DNA of 64,000 nt. Source: an uncultured Oscillospiraceae bacterium (GTDB taxonomy: Bacteria; Bacillota; Clostridia; Oscillospirales; Oscillospiraceae). The notes beneath the pieces were generated by a model. That model was not told the DNA's origin, did no database searches, and saw only the letters and a list, made by a program, of their open reading frames with translations. A program made the position numbers and the translations under genes. Position 1 is the stretch's first letter. Each line of letters starts with the position of its first letter. The stretch spans positions 1 through 64,000 of the forward strand of contig CAKTJX010000003.1 of NCBI GenBank assembly GCA_934569045.1. The letters are read 5' to 3'. This document shows, piece after piece, positions 7,109 through 15,343 of this stretch.

Positions 7109-8233
7109 ATGAAGAAAAAATTTGCAAAACGCCTGGGGCTTGGCATGGGCTGCCTGCTGTGCGTGCTTCTGAGCGCCGGGCTGCTGGGGCTGCTGCTCCT
7201 GCTGCCCAGTGGAAAATCCGCCCCCCAGGCGGACAAAACCATCGATATCGCCCAGCGCTTTGAGAGCGGCCTGCAAAACCGACTCAGCGATGCCATGTCC
7301 CAGATTTCTTCCGTCCGGAAGCACTATTGGATTGCCGAGGACGCTTCTGCCCCGGAGCCGGACGGCAGCGCCTTCGGCACCGCGGAGGACCCTACCGAGC
7401 TTGCGCCGCTGCTGGAGCAGGCGAAGGACGTTCTGGAGGGGCAGACCCTGTATTTTTCCCCGGAGAACACCCAGATCCTCCCCGGCAGCCAGATTCACTA
7501 CTATTATGACGAGACCATCCTGGCCATCACCTGGAAGGAAGCGGCGAACTATTCCGCCGTCACCTATTCCGAGGTCAAAATCATGGACCCCTCCCAGTTC
7601 CGCCGGTATCTGGCCGGCGGCGAGTTTGCCTCTGGCAAGCTGATGCTGACCACGGAAATGGCGGAGACCACCAACGCGGTTCTCGCCTGCTCCGGCGACT
7701 TTTACGGCTACCGGCCGGACGGGGTCATGGTGCTGGACGGCGTTGTCCGCCGGGCCAATCGGGGGCTGCCGGATATCTGCTTTGTGGACAAGCAGGGGGA
7801 TCTGCTGCTGTACCGGGGCTATGATTTTGGTTCCATCCAAGCCGCCCAGGACTATGTGGACGAACACGATGTCCGCTTCAGCTTCTCCTTCGGCCCGCTG
7901 CTCATCCGGGATTCCCAGCGCTGTGAGCGCTACGACTACCCCATTGGAGAGCTGACACAGAACTATGTCCGGGCCGCCCTGTGCCAGATGGATTCCCTGC
8001 ACTATCTGTTCGTCACCTGCAACAAGGAGGTGGGCTACCCCAGCGTGCCCGATATCGGTCAGTTCACCGCCCTGCTGCTGAAAACCGGCTGCCGTCAGGC
8101 CTATAACCTGGACGGCGGCCAGACCGCCACCGCGGTAATGGACGGACAGGTCATCAACAACGTCAACTACGGCAGCCAGCGGAAAATCAGCGACATCTTC
8201 TATTTCGCAACTGCCAAGCCCTCTGGAGGTTGA
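7109..8233 (+). CDS. Phosphodiester glycosidase (NAGPA domain) family protein
   Basis: 374 aa. N-terminal membrane segment (about 10-35), then an outer domain. The C-terminal half matches the NAGPA fold: SFGPLLIRDSQRCERY, SVPDIGQFTALLLKTGCRQA and the hallmark NLDGGQTATAV (usually NLDGGGSA-T). NAGPA domains cleave or rearrange sugar phosphodiesters; bacterial members act on teichoic-acid-like or exopolysaccharide substrates. Middle gene of a tight three-gene operon (gaps of 4 and 3 bases), so it probably works with its two neighbours in the envelope. Substrate unknown. Confidence 0.85.
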   Translation: MKKKFAKRLGLGMGCLLCVLLSAGLLGLLLLLPSGKSAPQADKTIDIAQRFESGLQNRLSDAMSQISSVRKHYWIAEDASAPEPDGSAFGTAEDPTELAPLLEQAKDVLEGQTLYFSPENTQILPGSQIHYYYDETILAITWKEAANYSAVTYSEVKIMDPSQFRRYLAGGEFASGKLMLTTEMAETTNAVLACSGDFYGYRPDGVMVLDGVVRRANRGLPDICFVDKQGDLLLYRGYDFGSIQAAQDYVDEHDVRFSFSFGPLLIRDSQRCERYDYPIGELTQNYVRAALCQMDSLHYLFVTCNKEVGYPSVPDIGQFTALLLKTGCRQAYNLDGGQTATAVMDGQVINNVNYGSQRKISDIFYFATAKPSGG

Positions 8234-8236
8234 GCC

Positions 8237-9244
8237 ATGGACGCCATTGCTTTTTTGATCGGTCCCTACAGCATCTATTGGAGCACCATTATGCTCACCC
8301 TGGCCGCCGCCGTGGGAATTCTGCTGTACTGGTGCTTTTACCTTTGGGACGGTTCAGACCGTTTGGGCGCTTTTTTGCCGGTGCCCTTCGCCCTGATTTT
8401 TTCCGTGCTGCTCTCCCGGCTGGCCCACTGGTATTTCCGGGCCGATAGCTACGAAAGCCTCTATTCCGCCATGACGGACTACAGCTATGGCGGCTTTGCC
8501 CTGATGGGGGCCTTCGCCGGGTGCTTCCTGGCAGCGGCGCTTCTGGCTCTTTTTCGCCGTGGAAAGCACTTCGGCACTATGCTGGATGCCATGTCCGTGG
8601 CCGGGTGCGGCGGGGTGAGCCTGGGCAGGCTCGCCTGCTTCTGCAATTCCGCGGACCGGGGGCAAACCGTTGCGCCGGGGGGCCTCTTTGCAAGCGTGCT
8701 GATGAACCCCGCCACCGGGGCCCAGGAATGCCGCCTGGCCACCTTCCTGCTGCAATCCATCACCGCCGGGGTGATTTTCCTGCTGCTTTGCTTTCTGTTC
8801 TTCTGGGGCAGGAGTGATCACCGGCGGAAGGACGGAGACCTCTTCTGGCTCTTCTGCCTCTACTACGGCGGCACGGAAGCCGTACTGGACTCCACCCGGT
8901 ATGACTCCCTGTATTTCCGCAGCAACGGCTTTGTCAGCGCCACCCAGATTCTGTGCCTGCTGGCCGTTGTGATCGCCCTGCTGGTGTTCACCCGGCGCTT
9001 TCAGAAGGCCGACGGCTGGATGCCTGGGCTGCTGGCCCTCTGGGGCAGCTGCATTGTGCTGCTGGGGGGCGCGGGGTACATGGAATACTACGTCCAGCGC
9101 CACGGCAGCGAGGCGGCCTTCGCCTACAGCATCATGTCCGCCTGCATGGCCCTGGTCCTGATCCTGGGCACCGCCCTCTGGGCCGTCACCCGCAGGCGGG
9201 AGATTCCCCGGAGTCTTCCCACAATTTATCCAAAGGTTGTGTAA
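8237..9244 (+). CDS. Lgt-like (prolipoprotein diacylglyceryl transferase family) membrane protein, divergent
   Basis: 335 aa, about eight to nine membrane segments, with the order of motifs of Lgt: a start like LIGPYSIYWSTIMLTLAAAV, then YGGFALMGAFAGC where true Lgt has HGGLIG, then GRLACFCNSADRG in the place of the phosphatidylglycerol-binding GRIGNF/GCFLAGCCYG segment. The catalytic His of the HGG motif is Tyr here and the GCCYG Cys pair is gone, so lipoprotein lipidation is doubtful. The close link to an NAGPA protein hints at a lipid-linked polymer function. The last two membrane segments have no counterpart in normal Lgt. Confidence 0.7.
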   Translation: MDAIAFLIGPYSIYWSTIMLTLAAAVGILLYWCFYLWDGSDRLGAFLPVPFALIFSVLLSRLAHWYFRADSYESLYSAMTDYSYGGFALMGAFAGCFLAAALLALFRRGKHFGTMLDAMSVAGCGGVSLGRLACFCNSADRGQTVAPGGLFASVLMNPATGAQECRLATFLLQSITAGVIFLLLCFLFFWGRSDHRRKDGDLFWLFCLYYGGTEAVLDSTRYDSLYFRSNGFVSATQILCLLAVVIALLVFTRRFQKADGWMPGLLALWGSCIVLLGGAGYMEYYVQRHGSEAAFAYSIMSACMALVLILGTALWAVTRRREIPRSLPTIYPKVV

Positions 9245-9266
9245 AGGCGCATTTTTTGAACAAGCA

Positions 9267-9312
9267 AAAACCTCTGCCGCGTTTTTGAAACGAAACGCGG
9301 CAGAGGTTTTTT
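9267..9312 (+). terminator. Terminator of the NAGPA/Lgt-like operon
   Basis: About 18-bp stem (CCTCTGCCGCGTTT with its complement, extended by A-T pairs) and a T-run. Confidence 0.9.
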
Positions 9313-9371
9313 ATAGTTGAAATACTTACAATTTCACAGATGTTCATAGAATTTAAAAACTTTTGAGTCCC

Positions 9372-9471
9372 GTAGGGGCAGCTATCAGCCGCCCGTCTGC
9401 TGTCAGGATTGAGCGGTTTGTCTTTACTGCTCTCGCCCGTTACCTTCCGGGCGGCTGATAGCCGCCCCTAC
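9372..9471. repeat. GTAGGGGCGGCT palindromic repeat (REP/MITE-like), copy 1
   Basis: Inverted terminal repeats of 23 bp at 9372-9394 and 9449-9471 with one mismatch (GTAGGGGC...CAGCCGCCC), about 54 bases between. A second copy lies at 51737-51835 with a different middle. No coding capacity. Confidence 0.85.
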
Positions 9472-9497
9472 TGGCCTTTCACGATTGATTCGCGCGA

Positions 9498-9878
9498 TCA
9501 CCTTTTGACTTTTTGAAGGAAAATAATACCCAATCCCAGGGCAAACCCCAGCAGCACCAGCGGCATCTCCACCCACCCCAGACAGGCCGCGGCGAACAAA
9601 GCCGCAGCCATTCCAGATGCATACCAGTTTCCGCTGCCAACCAAATATTTTTTCCCGCCGAGGCACGGAATCAATATCAGCGGCAGCAGGGATAGCAGCA
9701 TCCCGAGTATCTCTGCTTTTCTGTGGGCCTTTAAAACAGGTTCCAGAGAAAAGCCGTCCGCAATCAGAAAGGTTGCCAGGACTCCATAGAGGAAATGATA
9801 GGAGGACGCAAGCGGGAAGTGTGCTTTTAAAAATTGGATCAGCTTTTTCACAGTTTGCATCATATCAAATCGTTCCAT
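9498..9878 (-). CDS. Small four-helix membrane protein, unknown
   Basis: 126 aa with about four hydrophobic segments (around 26-44, 58-74, 86-100, 102-121) and a basic end (FLQKVKR). Overlaps the end of the upstream gene by 14 bases, so the pair is translationally coupled. No recognisable family. Part of an AT-richer group of four leftward genes (11463 to 9498). Confidence 0.65.
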   Translation of the reverse strand: MERFDMMQTVKKLIQFLKAHFPLASSYHFLYGVLATFLIADGFSLEPVLKAHRKAEILGMLLSLLPLILIPCLGGKKYLVGSGNWYASGMAAALFAAACLGWVEMPLVLLGFALGLGIIFLQKVKR

Positions 9879-10344
9879 TACCCTTTCTTTTTTGTAGAAG
9901 AATCATTGTACAGCCTAAAGATATGATAAACAAAGAATAAAATGGTGTGCTTGAGATTTTCCTCTCAGCGATTTCAACTGAAAAATTGGGAACATCAACG
10001 CAGTAAGCGTAATCAAAAAGTGCTGTGGAAACAACGCTGTAAAATGGTTGATCCGATGCATCATAAACATGTGTGTCTACCAGGGAATACCTGTTGAAGA
10101 ACAGATTCCGGGCGAACTCCAAAATGCAGAAAGAGTTATTATTCCTATAAACAGAAATAACCACGTCTCTTTCTCCAGAGTATTCCAGGAAGCTCGGGGA
10201 ATTTGCGACCATATCCTGAGTTGTGTATCGGGGAAGTTCATCATATGTAATACGCGAAATGCGCAGTCCACCTTCGGTAATGAATAGAATTCCCATTACA
10301 ACTAAAATAAAGCCTATTAGAGCGTATGAAATGCGTTTTTTCAT
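9865..10344 (-). CDS. Membrane protein of unknown function, two membrane segments
   Basis: 159 aa with a membrane segment near each end (about 8-26 and 134-152) and some 105 residues between, predicted outside the cell, holding SFLEYSGERDVVISVYRNNN. GGAGGGG lies before the ATG. No family recognised. Sits between an Xre-TM regulator and a small membrane protein with which it overlaps. Confidence 0.65.
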   Translation of the reverse strand: MKKRISYALIGFILVVMGILFITEGGLRISRITYDELPRYTTQDMVANSPSFLEYSGERDVVISVYRNNNSFCILEFARNLFFNRYSLVDTHVYDASDQPFYSVVSTALFDYAYCVDVPNFSVEIAERKISSTPFYSLFIISLGCTMILLQKRKGNGTI

Positions 10345-10397
10345 ACATTTCCCCTCCTTTCAGTACGCATTTTTCTTTCAATAATGCTCCAATGGTT

Positions 10398-10841
10398 CTA
10401 ATCAAGCGAAAAAAACTCAGTTTGAAAATGATCATCTACGATTGTCTCCATGTCCTCTATTGGCACGATCGCCGCCGATTCGTCTTTGTGCAATGCCCCT
10501 ATTAGAATGGCAGTAACCACAGCGAATATTGCGATGACAGCGATGAGCGCGTAAATCCATACGTTGCTGGATTTCTGAACCGCTTTGCTATCCGAATCCT
10601 CTTCTGGCGGCGTTTGCGCGACCGCGTCCTTGCACACATCATCCGCACTGTCGTTCAACAGATCATCCACAGAAACGCCATACAGCGTACTTAAAACCTT
10701 CAGATTGTCCGTACTGGGAACCGCGGTACCGACTTCCCACCTGGAAATGGCTTGACGGGACACATGCAATGCTTCTGCCAAGTTTGCCTGCGTGAGTCCC
10801 TTTTGCTTTCTGAAATATGTAAGCTTTTCCGGCAACTGCAT
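10398..10841 (-). CDS. Xre regulator with C-terminal membrane anchor
   Basis: 147 aa. The N-terminal helix-turn-helix is textbook (MQLPEKLTYFRKQKGLTQAN, LAEALHVSRQAISRWEVG); a charged linker follows, then one membrane span at about 94-116 (VWIYALIAVIAIFAVVTAIL) and a short outer tail. Such membrane-tethered Xre proteins are common in Clostridia, often next to the envelope genes they control. It probably regulates its own small-island neighbours; no operator is obvious. Confidence 0.85.
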   Translation of the reverse strand: MQLPEKLTYFRKQKGLTQANLAEALHVSRQAISRWEVGTAVPSTDNLKVLSTLYGVSVDDLLNDSADDVCKDAVAQTPPEEDSDSKAVQKSSNVWIYALIAVIAIFAVVTAILIGALHKDESAAIVPIEDMETIVDDHFQTEFFSLD

Positions 10842-10971
10842 TTTCCGACCTCCGATTTTAAGCGAATTCGCGGCATCCGTATTCTTTATGGTCCACCAAA
10901 ACTATAACACAATAGCGCCGCCAATTCAACATAAGGTTCGATGCAATACGCATATCCAGTCCATACAGCGG

Positions 10972-11463
10972 TTAATTTGCAATGATGGAAGACAGAATCT
11001 GCTCTTTGACTTCCTCTTCAATCACGTCACAATCAAGCCACGCATGGTATACGCACGCGTTTCTTTCAAAGAAAACATGATAAAAATGCCGTTTCTCCCC
11101 TGTTGTGTCATCAATCCTCGTTAGGGTTACACCAACGTGCGGATTTTCCCCGCCGCCAACAAAAGCTATAAATTCAATGTTGTTGGTCTTGTGGAATTCA
11201 TCCTGCAAGTACTTCATAATTTTCGTAATCCCCTTTTTGCTCAGATTCCGCTTTGGCATCCGGGTCATCTGAATACCACCGATGGTGAAACCGTCCATAT
11301 CCTGCACAAAAGTGCAGCTATTCCCTGACTGAATGGCGGAATAGCCTCCCGGCAAATCAAACCAAACAGCTTCCATTTCCAGAGGGGCATTTTCCTTCGA
11401 GCAGGCACAGCATACGCCTAAAACAATGGCTAATAAAGAGACGATTGCATAGAACTTTTTCAC
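10972..11463 (-). CDS. Lipoprotein of unknown function
   Basis: 163 aa from a GTG preceded by GGAGGAGG. Signal peptide with lipobox-like GVCCAC; lipidation is likely at a Cys around residue 19-21. The mature part includes the stretch GGIQMTRMPKRNLSKKGITK and an HFYHVFFERNACVYHAWLD strand pair, suggesting a small beta-rich domain. First gene of the leftward island; no family recognised. Confidence 0.7.
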   Translation of the reverse strand: MKKFYAIVSLLAIVLGVCCACSKENAPLEMEAVWFDLPGGYSAIQSGNSCTFVQDMDGFTIGGIQMTRMPKRNLSKKGITKIMKYLQDEFHKTNNIEFIAFVGGGENPHVGVTLTRIDDTTGEKRHFYHVFFERNACVYHAWLDCDVIEEEVKEQILSSIIAN

Positions 11464-11667
11464 TTTGGTAACCTCCTCCGTAATTCATAGAACTTGCGCC
11501 TTTGATATGTGGATATGTGCTGGTCTATATTGCCTTTTCAATGCTGCCTGATTGCTGCTTTCCATTTTAAATAAAATTGGAATGTACGTCAACCGCAAAC
11601 ACTTTACATTCTGGAAATTTGTGGTTGCGCACCATTTTTTGTGCAGAATCCCCAGCTGGATTTTATC

Positions 11668-11702
11668 GGGGCTGCCTGAGGGCGGCCCCTTTTTCTGTTT
11701 TT
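11668..11702 (+). terminator. Terminator-like hairpin upstream of prfC
   Basis: GGGGCTGCC pairs with GGCGGCCCC around TGAG (9 bp, one wobble) and a T-rich tract follows. No rightward gene precedes it, so it may insulate prfC or be a relic. Confidence 0.6.
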
Positions 11703-11706
11703 CCTC

Positions 11707-11735
11707 TTGTAACCTGGGAAAACCTGTGGTAAAAT
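11707..11735 (+). promoter_or_regulatory. prfC promoter
   Basis: TTGTAA (11707-11712), 17 bp, TAAAAT (11730-11735); about 100-base leader before the AACCTGGAGG ribosome site. Confidence 0.6.
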
Positions 11736-11843
11736 AAATTGATTTAGGAAAAACACCAACCTTTGGAGGCTTTTATGATCGTGCGGATTCCCCATTAGTC
11801 CTCTTTGGTTTTCGGAAATTTAAAATAACCTGGAGGAAAAGCT

Positions 11844-13436
11844 ATGTCTACTTTAGAAGAAGAAATCAAGCGGCGCCGGACCTTTGCCATCATTTCCCAC
11901 CCGGACGCCGGTAAAACCACCTTAACCGAAAAATTCCTGCTCTACGGCGGGGCCATTGCCCAGGCCGGTGTGGTCAAGGGCAAGAAGAATTCCAGAGCCG
12001 CCACCTCGGACTGGATGGAGATTGAGAAGCAGCGCGGTATTTCCGTCACCTCCTCCGTCATGCAGTTCCAGTACAACGGCTTCTGCATCAACATTCTGGA
12101 TACCCCCGGCCACCAGGACTTCTCCGAGGACACCTACCGGACCCTGATGGCGGCGGACTCTGCCGTAATGGTCATTGACGGTGCCAAGGGCGTGGAGCCC
12201 CAGACCCGGAAGCTCTTTAAGGTCTGCGCCATGCGGCATATCCCCATTTTCACTTTCATCAACAAAATGGACCGGGAGGCCCGGGACCCCTTCGACCTGC
12301 TGGACGAGCTGGAACGAGAGCTGGGCATCGAGACCTACGCCATGAACTGGCCCATCGGCTCCGGCAAGGATTTCCAGGGCGTGTACGACCGGGAGAAAAG
12401 CGAGCTGCTGTTCTTCTCCGGCGTCTCCGGCAAGAACAAGGCCGGTTCCCATGCCGTGGACCTGTACAGCCCGGAGGTTGCCCAGCTATTAGACTCCGAG
12501 GCCAAGCACCAGCAGCTCATTGACGATGTGGAGCTGCTCTCCGCCGGACGGGAGCTGGACCTGGAAGAGGTCCGCCGGGGCCAGCTGAGCCCAGTGTTCT
12601 TCGGCTCCGCCCTGACCAATTTCGGCATTGAGCCCTTTCTGGAATCCTTCCTGAAGCTGACCCCGCCCCCTCTGGCCCGGACCGCCGACTGCGGTGTCAT
12701 CGACCCCTTCACCCCGGATTTCTCCGCTTTCGTTTTCAAAATCCAGGCCAACATGAACAAGGCCCACCGGGACCGGCTGGCCTTTATGCGTATCTGCTCC
12801 GGCAAGTTCCAGCGGGACGCGGAATATTTCCACGTCCAGGGCAGCAAGAAAATGCGCCTGAGCCAGCCCCAGCAGATGATGGCCGCCGAGCGTGAAATCG
12901 TAGAGGAGGCCTACGCCGGTGACGTCATCGGCGTATTCGACCCCGGCATCTTCTCCATCGGAGACACCATTACCGTGCCCGGGAAGAAATTCACCTATTC
13001 CGGCATCCCTACCTTCGCCCCGGAGCACTTCGCCCGGGTGTCCGCCAAGGACTCCATGAAGCGCAAGCAGTTCGTCAAGGGCACCGAGCAGATCGCCCAG
13101 GAGGGTGCCATTCAGATTTTCAAGGTGCCGAACTCCGGTATGGAGGAGGTTATTGTAGGTGTCGTGGGCACCCTGCAATTTGACGTATTCCAGTACCGCA
13201 TGAAGAACGAATACGGCGTGGATCTGCGGATGGAGGGCCTGCCCTATGAGGAGATCCGCATGATCGACAGCTACCCCGGCGACCTGACGGACCTGAATCT
13301 GGGCTCCGATGCCGAGCTGCTGGAGGACTACAAGGGCCGGAATCTGCTGGTATTTTCCAGCTTCTGGGCCATTGACTTCACCTGCCGCCGGAATCCCGGC
13401 CTGCAGGTCTCCGAGATCGTGGTATCGGAAGGATAA
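11844..13436 (+). CDS. prfC: Peptide chain release factor 3
   Basis: 530 aa, full length for RF3. The GTPase G motifs are intact: HPDAGKTTLTEK (P-loop), RGISVTSSV (switch I), DTPGHQDFSEDT (G3) and NKMDREARDP (G4). RF3 removes RF1/RF2 from the ribosome after peptide release, hydrolysing GTP. The family-specific C-terminal domain is present (EQIAQEGAIQIFKVPNSGME, GTLQFDVFQYRMKNEYGVD). It starts with ATG after a strong TGGAGG and is followed five bases later by the DUF5662 gene, so the two share a transcript. Confidence 0.96.
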   Translation: MSTLEEEIKRRRTFAIISHPDAGKTTLTEKFLLYGGAIAQAGVVKGKKNSRAATSDWMEIEKQRGISVTSSVMQFQYNGFCINILDTPGHQDFSEDTYRTLMAADSAVMVIDGAKGVEPQTRKLFKVCAMRHIPIFTFINKMDREARDPFDLLDELERELGIETYAMNWPIGSGKDFQGVYDREKSELLFFSGVSGKNKAGSHAVDLYSPEVAQLLDSEAKHQQLIDDVELLSAGRELDLEEVRRGQLSPVFFGSALTNFGIEPFLESFLKLTPPPLARTADCGVIDPFTPDFSAFVFKIQANMNKAHRDRLAFMRICSGKFQRDAEYFHVQGSKKMRLSQPQQMMAAEREIVEEAYAGDVIGVFDPGIFSIGDTITVPGKKFTYSGIPTFAPEHFARVSAKDSMKRKQFVKGTEQIAQEGAIQIFKVPNSGMEEVIVGVVGTLQFDVFQYRMKNEYGVDLRMEGLPYEEIRMIDSYPGDLTDLNLGSDAELLEDYKGRNLLVFSSFWAIDFTCRRNPGLQVSEIVVSEG

Positions 13437-13441
13437 GGGCT

Positions 13442-13990
13442 ATGAACTTCTGGGGTCATCTCAAAACCGTGTCCCATCACCGTTTTCTTGTGATGCAGGG
13501 CTGCTTCCGGGTGGGTCTCTACCGCCAGGGGCTGACCCACGACCTGTCCAAGTTCTCCCCTACGGAATTCCGCCAGGGTGTCAGATACTACCAGGGCACC
13601 CGAAGCCCCAACGCTGCGGAGCGGGAGGACAAGGGCTACAGCGAGGCCTGGATGCACCACAAGGGCCGCAACCGCCACCACTACGAGTACTGGACGGACC
13701 TGAGCCCCGTCACCCTTCGCTATGAGCCGGTGCAGATGCCCCGGCGGTACTTAGTGGAGATGGTCATGGACCGCCGTGCCGCCTGCATGACCTACGAGGG
13801 AAAAAACTACACCCCCGCCTCCCCCATGAACTACTTCACCAAAAGCCGGGAGCGCCTACTGATGCACCCGGAAACGGAGCGGCAGCTGGCATTCCTGCTG
13901 GAAATGCTCCGGGACCGCGGTGAGGAAGAAACCTTCCGCTACATCCGCCAATCGGTTTTAAAGGGCAAGCCCTTTCCCTGGGAAACTTAA
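13442..13990 (+). CDS. DUF5662 family protein
   Basis: 182 aa, soluble, His-rich and basic. Shows the pattern of the DUF5662 family of Firmicutes: HLKTVSHHRFLVMQGCFRVG, a Gln-Gly-Leu-Thr-His-Asp-Leu-Ser-Lys-Phe stretch (about 29-38), then HHKGRNRHHYEYW. Conserved His and Asp residues suggest a metal-bound HD-like site, but no activity is known. Cotranscribed with prfC, with a strong terminator at its end. Confidence 0.85.
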   Translation: MNFWGHLKTVSHHRFLVMQGCFRVGLYRQGLTHDLSKFSPTEFRQGVRYYQGTRSPNAAEREDKGYSEAWMHHKGRNRHHYEYWTDLSPVTLRYEPVQMPRRYLVEMVMDRRAACMTYEGKNYTPASPMNYFTKSRERLLMHPETERQLAFLLEMLRDRGEEETFRYIRQSVLKGKPFPWET

Positions 13991-14031
13991 AAAAGGATGC
14001 GCTGCGTTTTTTGTTGCAGCGCATCCTTTTT
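13991..14031 (+). terminator. Terminator of prfC-DUF5662
   Basis: About 15-bp stem (AAGGATGCGCTGC with its complement) and a T-run. Confidence 0.9.
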
Positions 14032-14115
14032 CATGTAAATCAATCGTTGGGGGCCAGTAGTAGGTTGTTCATGCAAGAACTTTGCTTTGAACATGGTGGG
14101 GAGCCCTCTCCATGC

Positions 14116-14247
14116 TATAGCTGGGTCCCTCCGGGGGCCCCTTTCTTGTCTCGCCCAGGAAGGGGGAAAGAATGCGCCTCCTTAAGCCGCATTCTTGCGG
14201 AGCTTCTTGGCGGGACAAGAAGCTCCCCGCCGGAGGCACCAAGCTAT
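14116..14247. repeat. 132-bp imperfect palindrome (MITE-like)
   Basis: Arms of about 46 bases (14116-14162 and 14202-14247) match in inverted orientation at roughly four positions in five, beginning TATAGCTTGGTGCCTCCGG. The middle folds as a separate 9-bp hairpin (AAGAATGCG/CGCATTCTT). No open frame of note. It lies in the gap between convergent genes, beside GAAATC repeat copy B. Confidence 0.8.
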
Positions 14248-14273
14248 AACGCGGACAGGGCCCCGTCCAGAAC

Positions 14274-14329
14274 GGTGACTTTCACCTATTGACAAACAGA
14301 TTTCACCCAGCCCCAGGCTGGATTTCATT
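14274..14329 (-). repeat. GAAATC dispersed repeat, copy B
   Basis: Minus strand: ATGAAATCCAGCC, loop, GGCTGGGTGAAATCTG, then AGGTGAAA. Same order as copies C and D. It overlaps the stop codon end of the lyxose isomerase gene. Confidence 0.75.
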
Positions 14330-15011
14330 TTGCCTCCGGGTACTCGTTGCACAGCAACCGATAGGGCGGCTCGTCCTCCTCGATGGCGGGGAAGCGGCCC
14401 ACGGGCGGGTTGAAGCGGTTGTCCGTGTTGTCGTCGTTGCACTGGCTGACCTCTCCCAGCAGCACATTGCCCGTACCGGGCTCCACAGTGAAATCGTGGT
14501 AGAGCCGCTGCTGGATGTGGATGCTCTCGCCGGGAGTCAGGCGGATCTGGCTTCCGGCGGGCACCTGGTAGGTCCGGCCGTCGGTATGGACGGTCACATC
14601 GGATTCATAGTCAATGGATTCATCCGGGTGGCTGTTGTAGACCTTGATCAGCACATTGCCGCCGCCCCGGTTGATAATGTCCTCGGTCTTGTACCAGTGG
14701 AAATGGTTGGGGGAATACTGCCCCTCCTTCAGAAACAGCAGCTTCTCGGCATAGACCTTGGGGTACTTCTCCGGCATGGAGCGGTTGCCGTTGCGGATGG
14801 TGATGAGGGAAAAGCCCACCTTGTCAAAATTTCCCAGACCGTAATCCGTAATGTCCCAGCCCAGGGCGCAGTCCCGGATCTCGTCATACTCGTGTCCCAG
14901 GGTCTTCCACTGCTCCGGGGTAAAGCCGCAGAAGGGCGGCAGCGGATACTGGTAGGCCGCGCACATGGCCTCCAGCTCCTTCAGGGCCTTGTTGATTTCC
15001 GAACGTTTCAT
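14325..15011 (-). CDS. D-lyxose isomerase
   Basis: 228 aa, the usual size of the DUF1498 cupin D-lyxose ketol-isomerases, which interconvert D-lyxose and D-xylulose (and D-mannose/D-fructose) with a divalent metal. Metal-site motif NHFHWYKTEDIINRGGG (about 102-118), further cupin residues EKLLFLKEGQ and HIQQRLYHDFTVEPG. Leftward, with a consensus promoter and an inverted-repeat operator upstream; it diverges from the sugar-acid dehydratase at 15344. A nearly complete deletion derivative sits at 24710-24820. Confidence 0.88.
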   Translation of the reverse strand: MKRSEINKALKELEAMCAAYQYPLPPFCGFTPEQWKTLGHEYDEIRDCALGWDITDYGLGNFDKVGFSLITIRNGNRSMPEKYPKVYAEKLLFLKEGQYSPNHFHWYKTEDIINRGGGNVLIKVYNSHPDESIDYESDVTVHTDGRTYQVPAGSQIRLTPGESIHIQQRLYHDFTVEPGTGNVLLGEVSQCNDDNTDNRFNPPVGRFPAIEEDEPPYRLLCNEYPEAK

Positions 15012-15043
15012 GGCATGCTCGTCCTTTCCAAATTGTTTTCTCC

Positions 15044-15072
15044 ATCATAGCACCGGCAGCGGGGCTTGTAAA
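15044..15072 (-). promoter_or_regulatory. Promoter of the lyxose isomerase gene
   Basis: Minus strand TTTACA (15072-15067), 17 bp, TATGAT (15049-15044). The same hexamers and spacing are kept in the copy at 24849-24877. Confidence 0.85.
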
Positions 15073-15098
15073 GCCGCGGGGCATCAAAACTTTTGTTT

Positions 15099-15128
15099 TG
15101 CACAAGAACCGATGGTCAAAATTGTGCA
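15099..15128. promoter_or_regulatory. Inverted-repeat operator TGCACAA-N16-TTGTGCA, copy 1
   Basis: TGCACAA at 15099-15105 and TTGTGCA at 15122-15128, upstream of the -35 of the leftward promoter. Repeated at 24904-24933 with the same 16-base gap but a different spacer sequence. Confidence 0.6.
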
Positions 15129-15197
15129 CTCTGCTCTAGCGATTACTTTTGTTGATCAGTCAATTGCTTTTTTGATAGAGAATCTTTCAAAATGGCA

Positions 15198-15226
15198 TTG
15201 ACTGTTATTTTTATACAAGCTATACT
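15198..15226 (+). promoter_or_regulatory. Promoter of the 15344-17344 operon
   Basis: TTGACT (15198-15203), 17 bp, TATACT (15221-15226). Leader of about 110 bases before AAGGAG and the ATG at 15344. The rest of 15012-15343 shows only the divergent promoter and operator. Confidence 0.85.
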
Positions 15227-15343
15227 GTGGAATATCAGGTGCGGTTGTGAATTTTGGAATGGTTTCACCGCCGTATTTCTCTTTCTCATTTTCCAGCTTT
15301 ATTTCGATTAAAAAAAGTGATCGTTCAAAAAGGAGAAATGATT

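Larger units (their letters stand above)
11464..11843. other. Gene-free stretch before prfC
   Basis: 380 bases. It holds the leader of the leftward lipoprotein gene, a terminator-like hairpin at 11668-11702 and the prfC promoter at 11707-11735. I see no further gene or RNA in it. Confidence 0.6.

Noticed and set aside
8237..9244. Calling the Lgt-like protein a true lgt
   Set aside because: The HGG His and the usual lipid-binding motif are altered, and two extra membrane segments are present.
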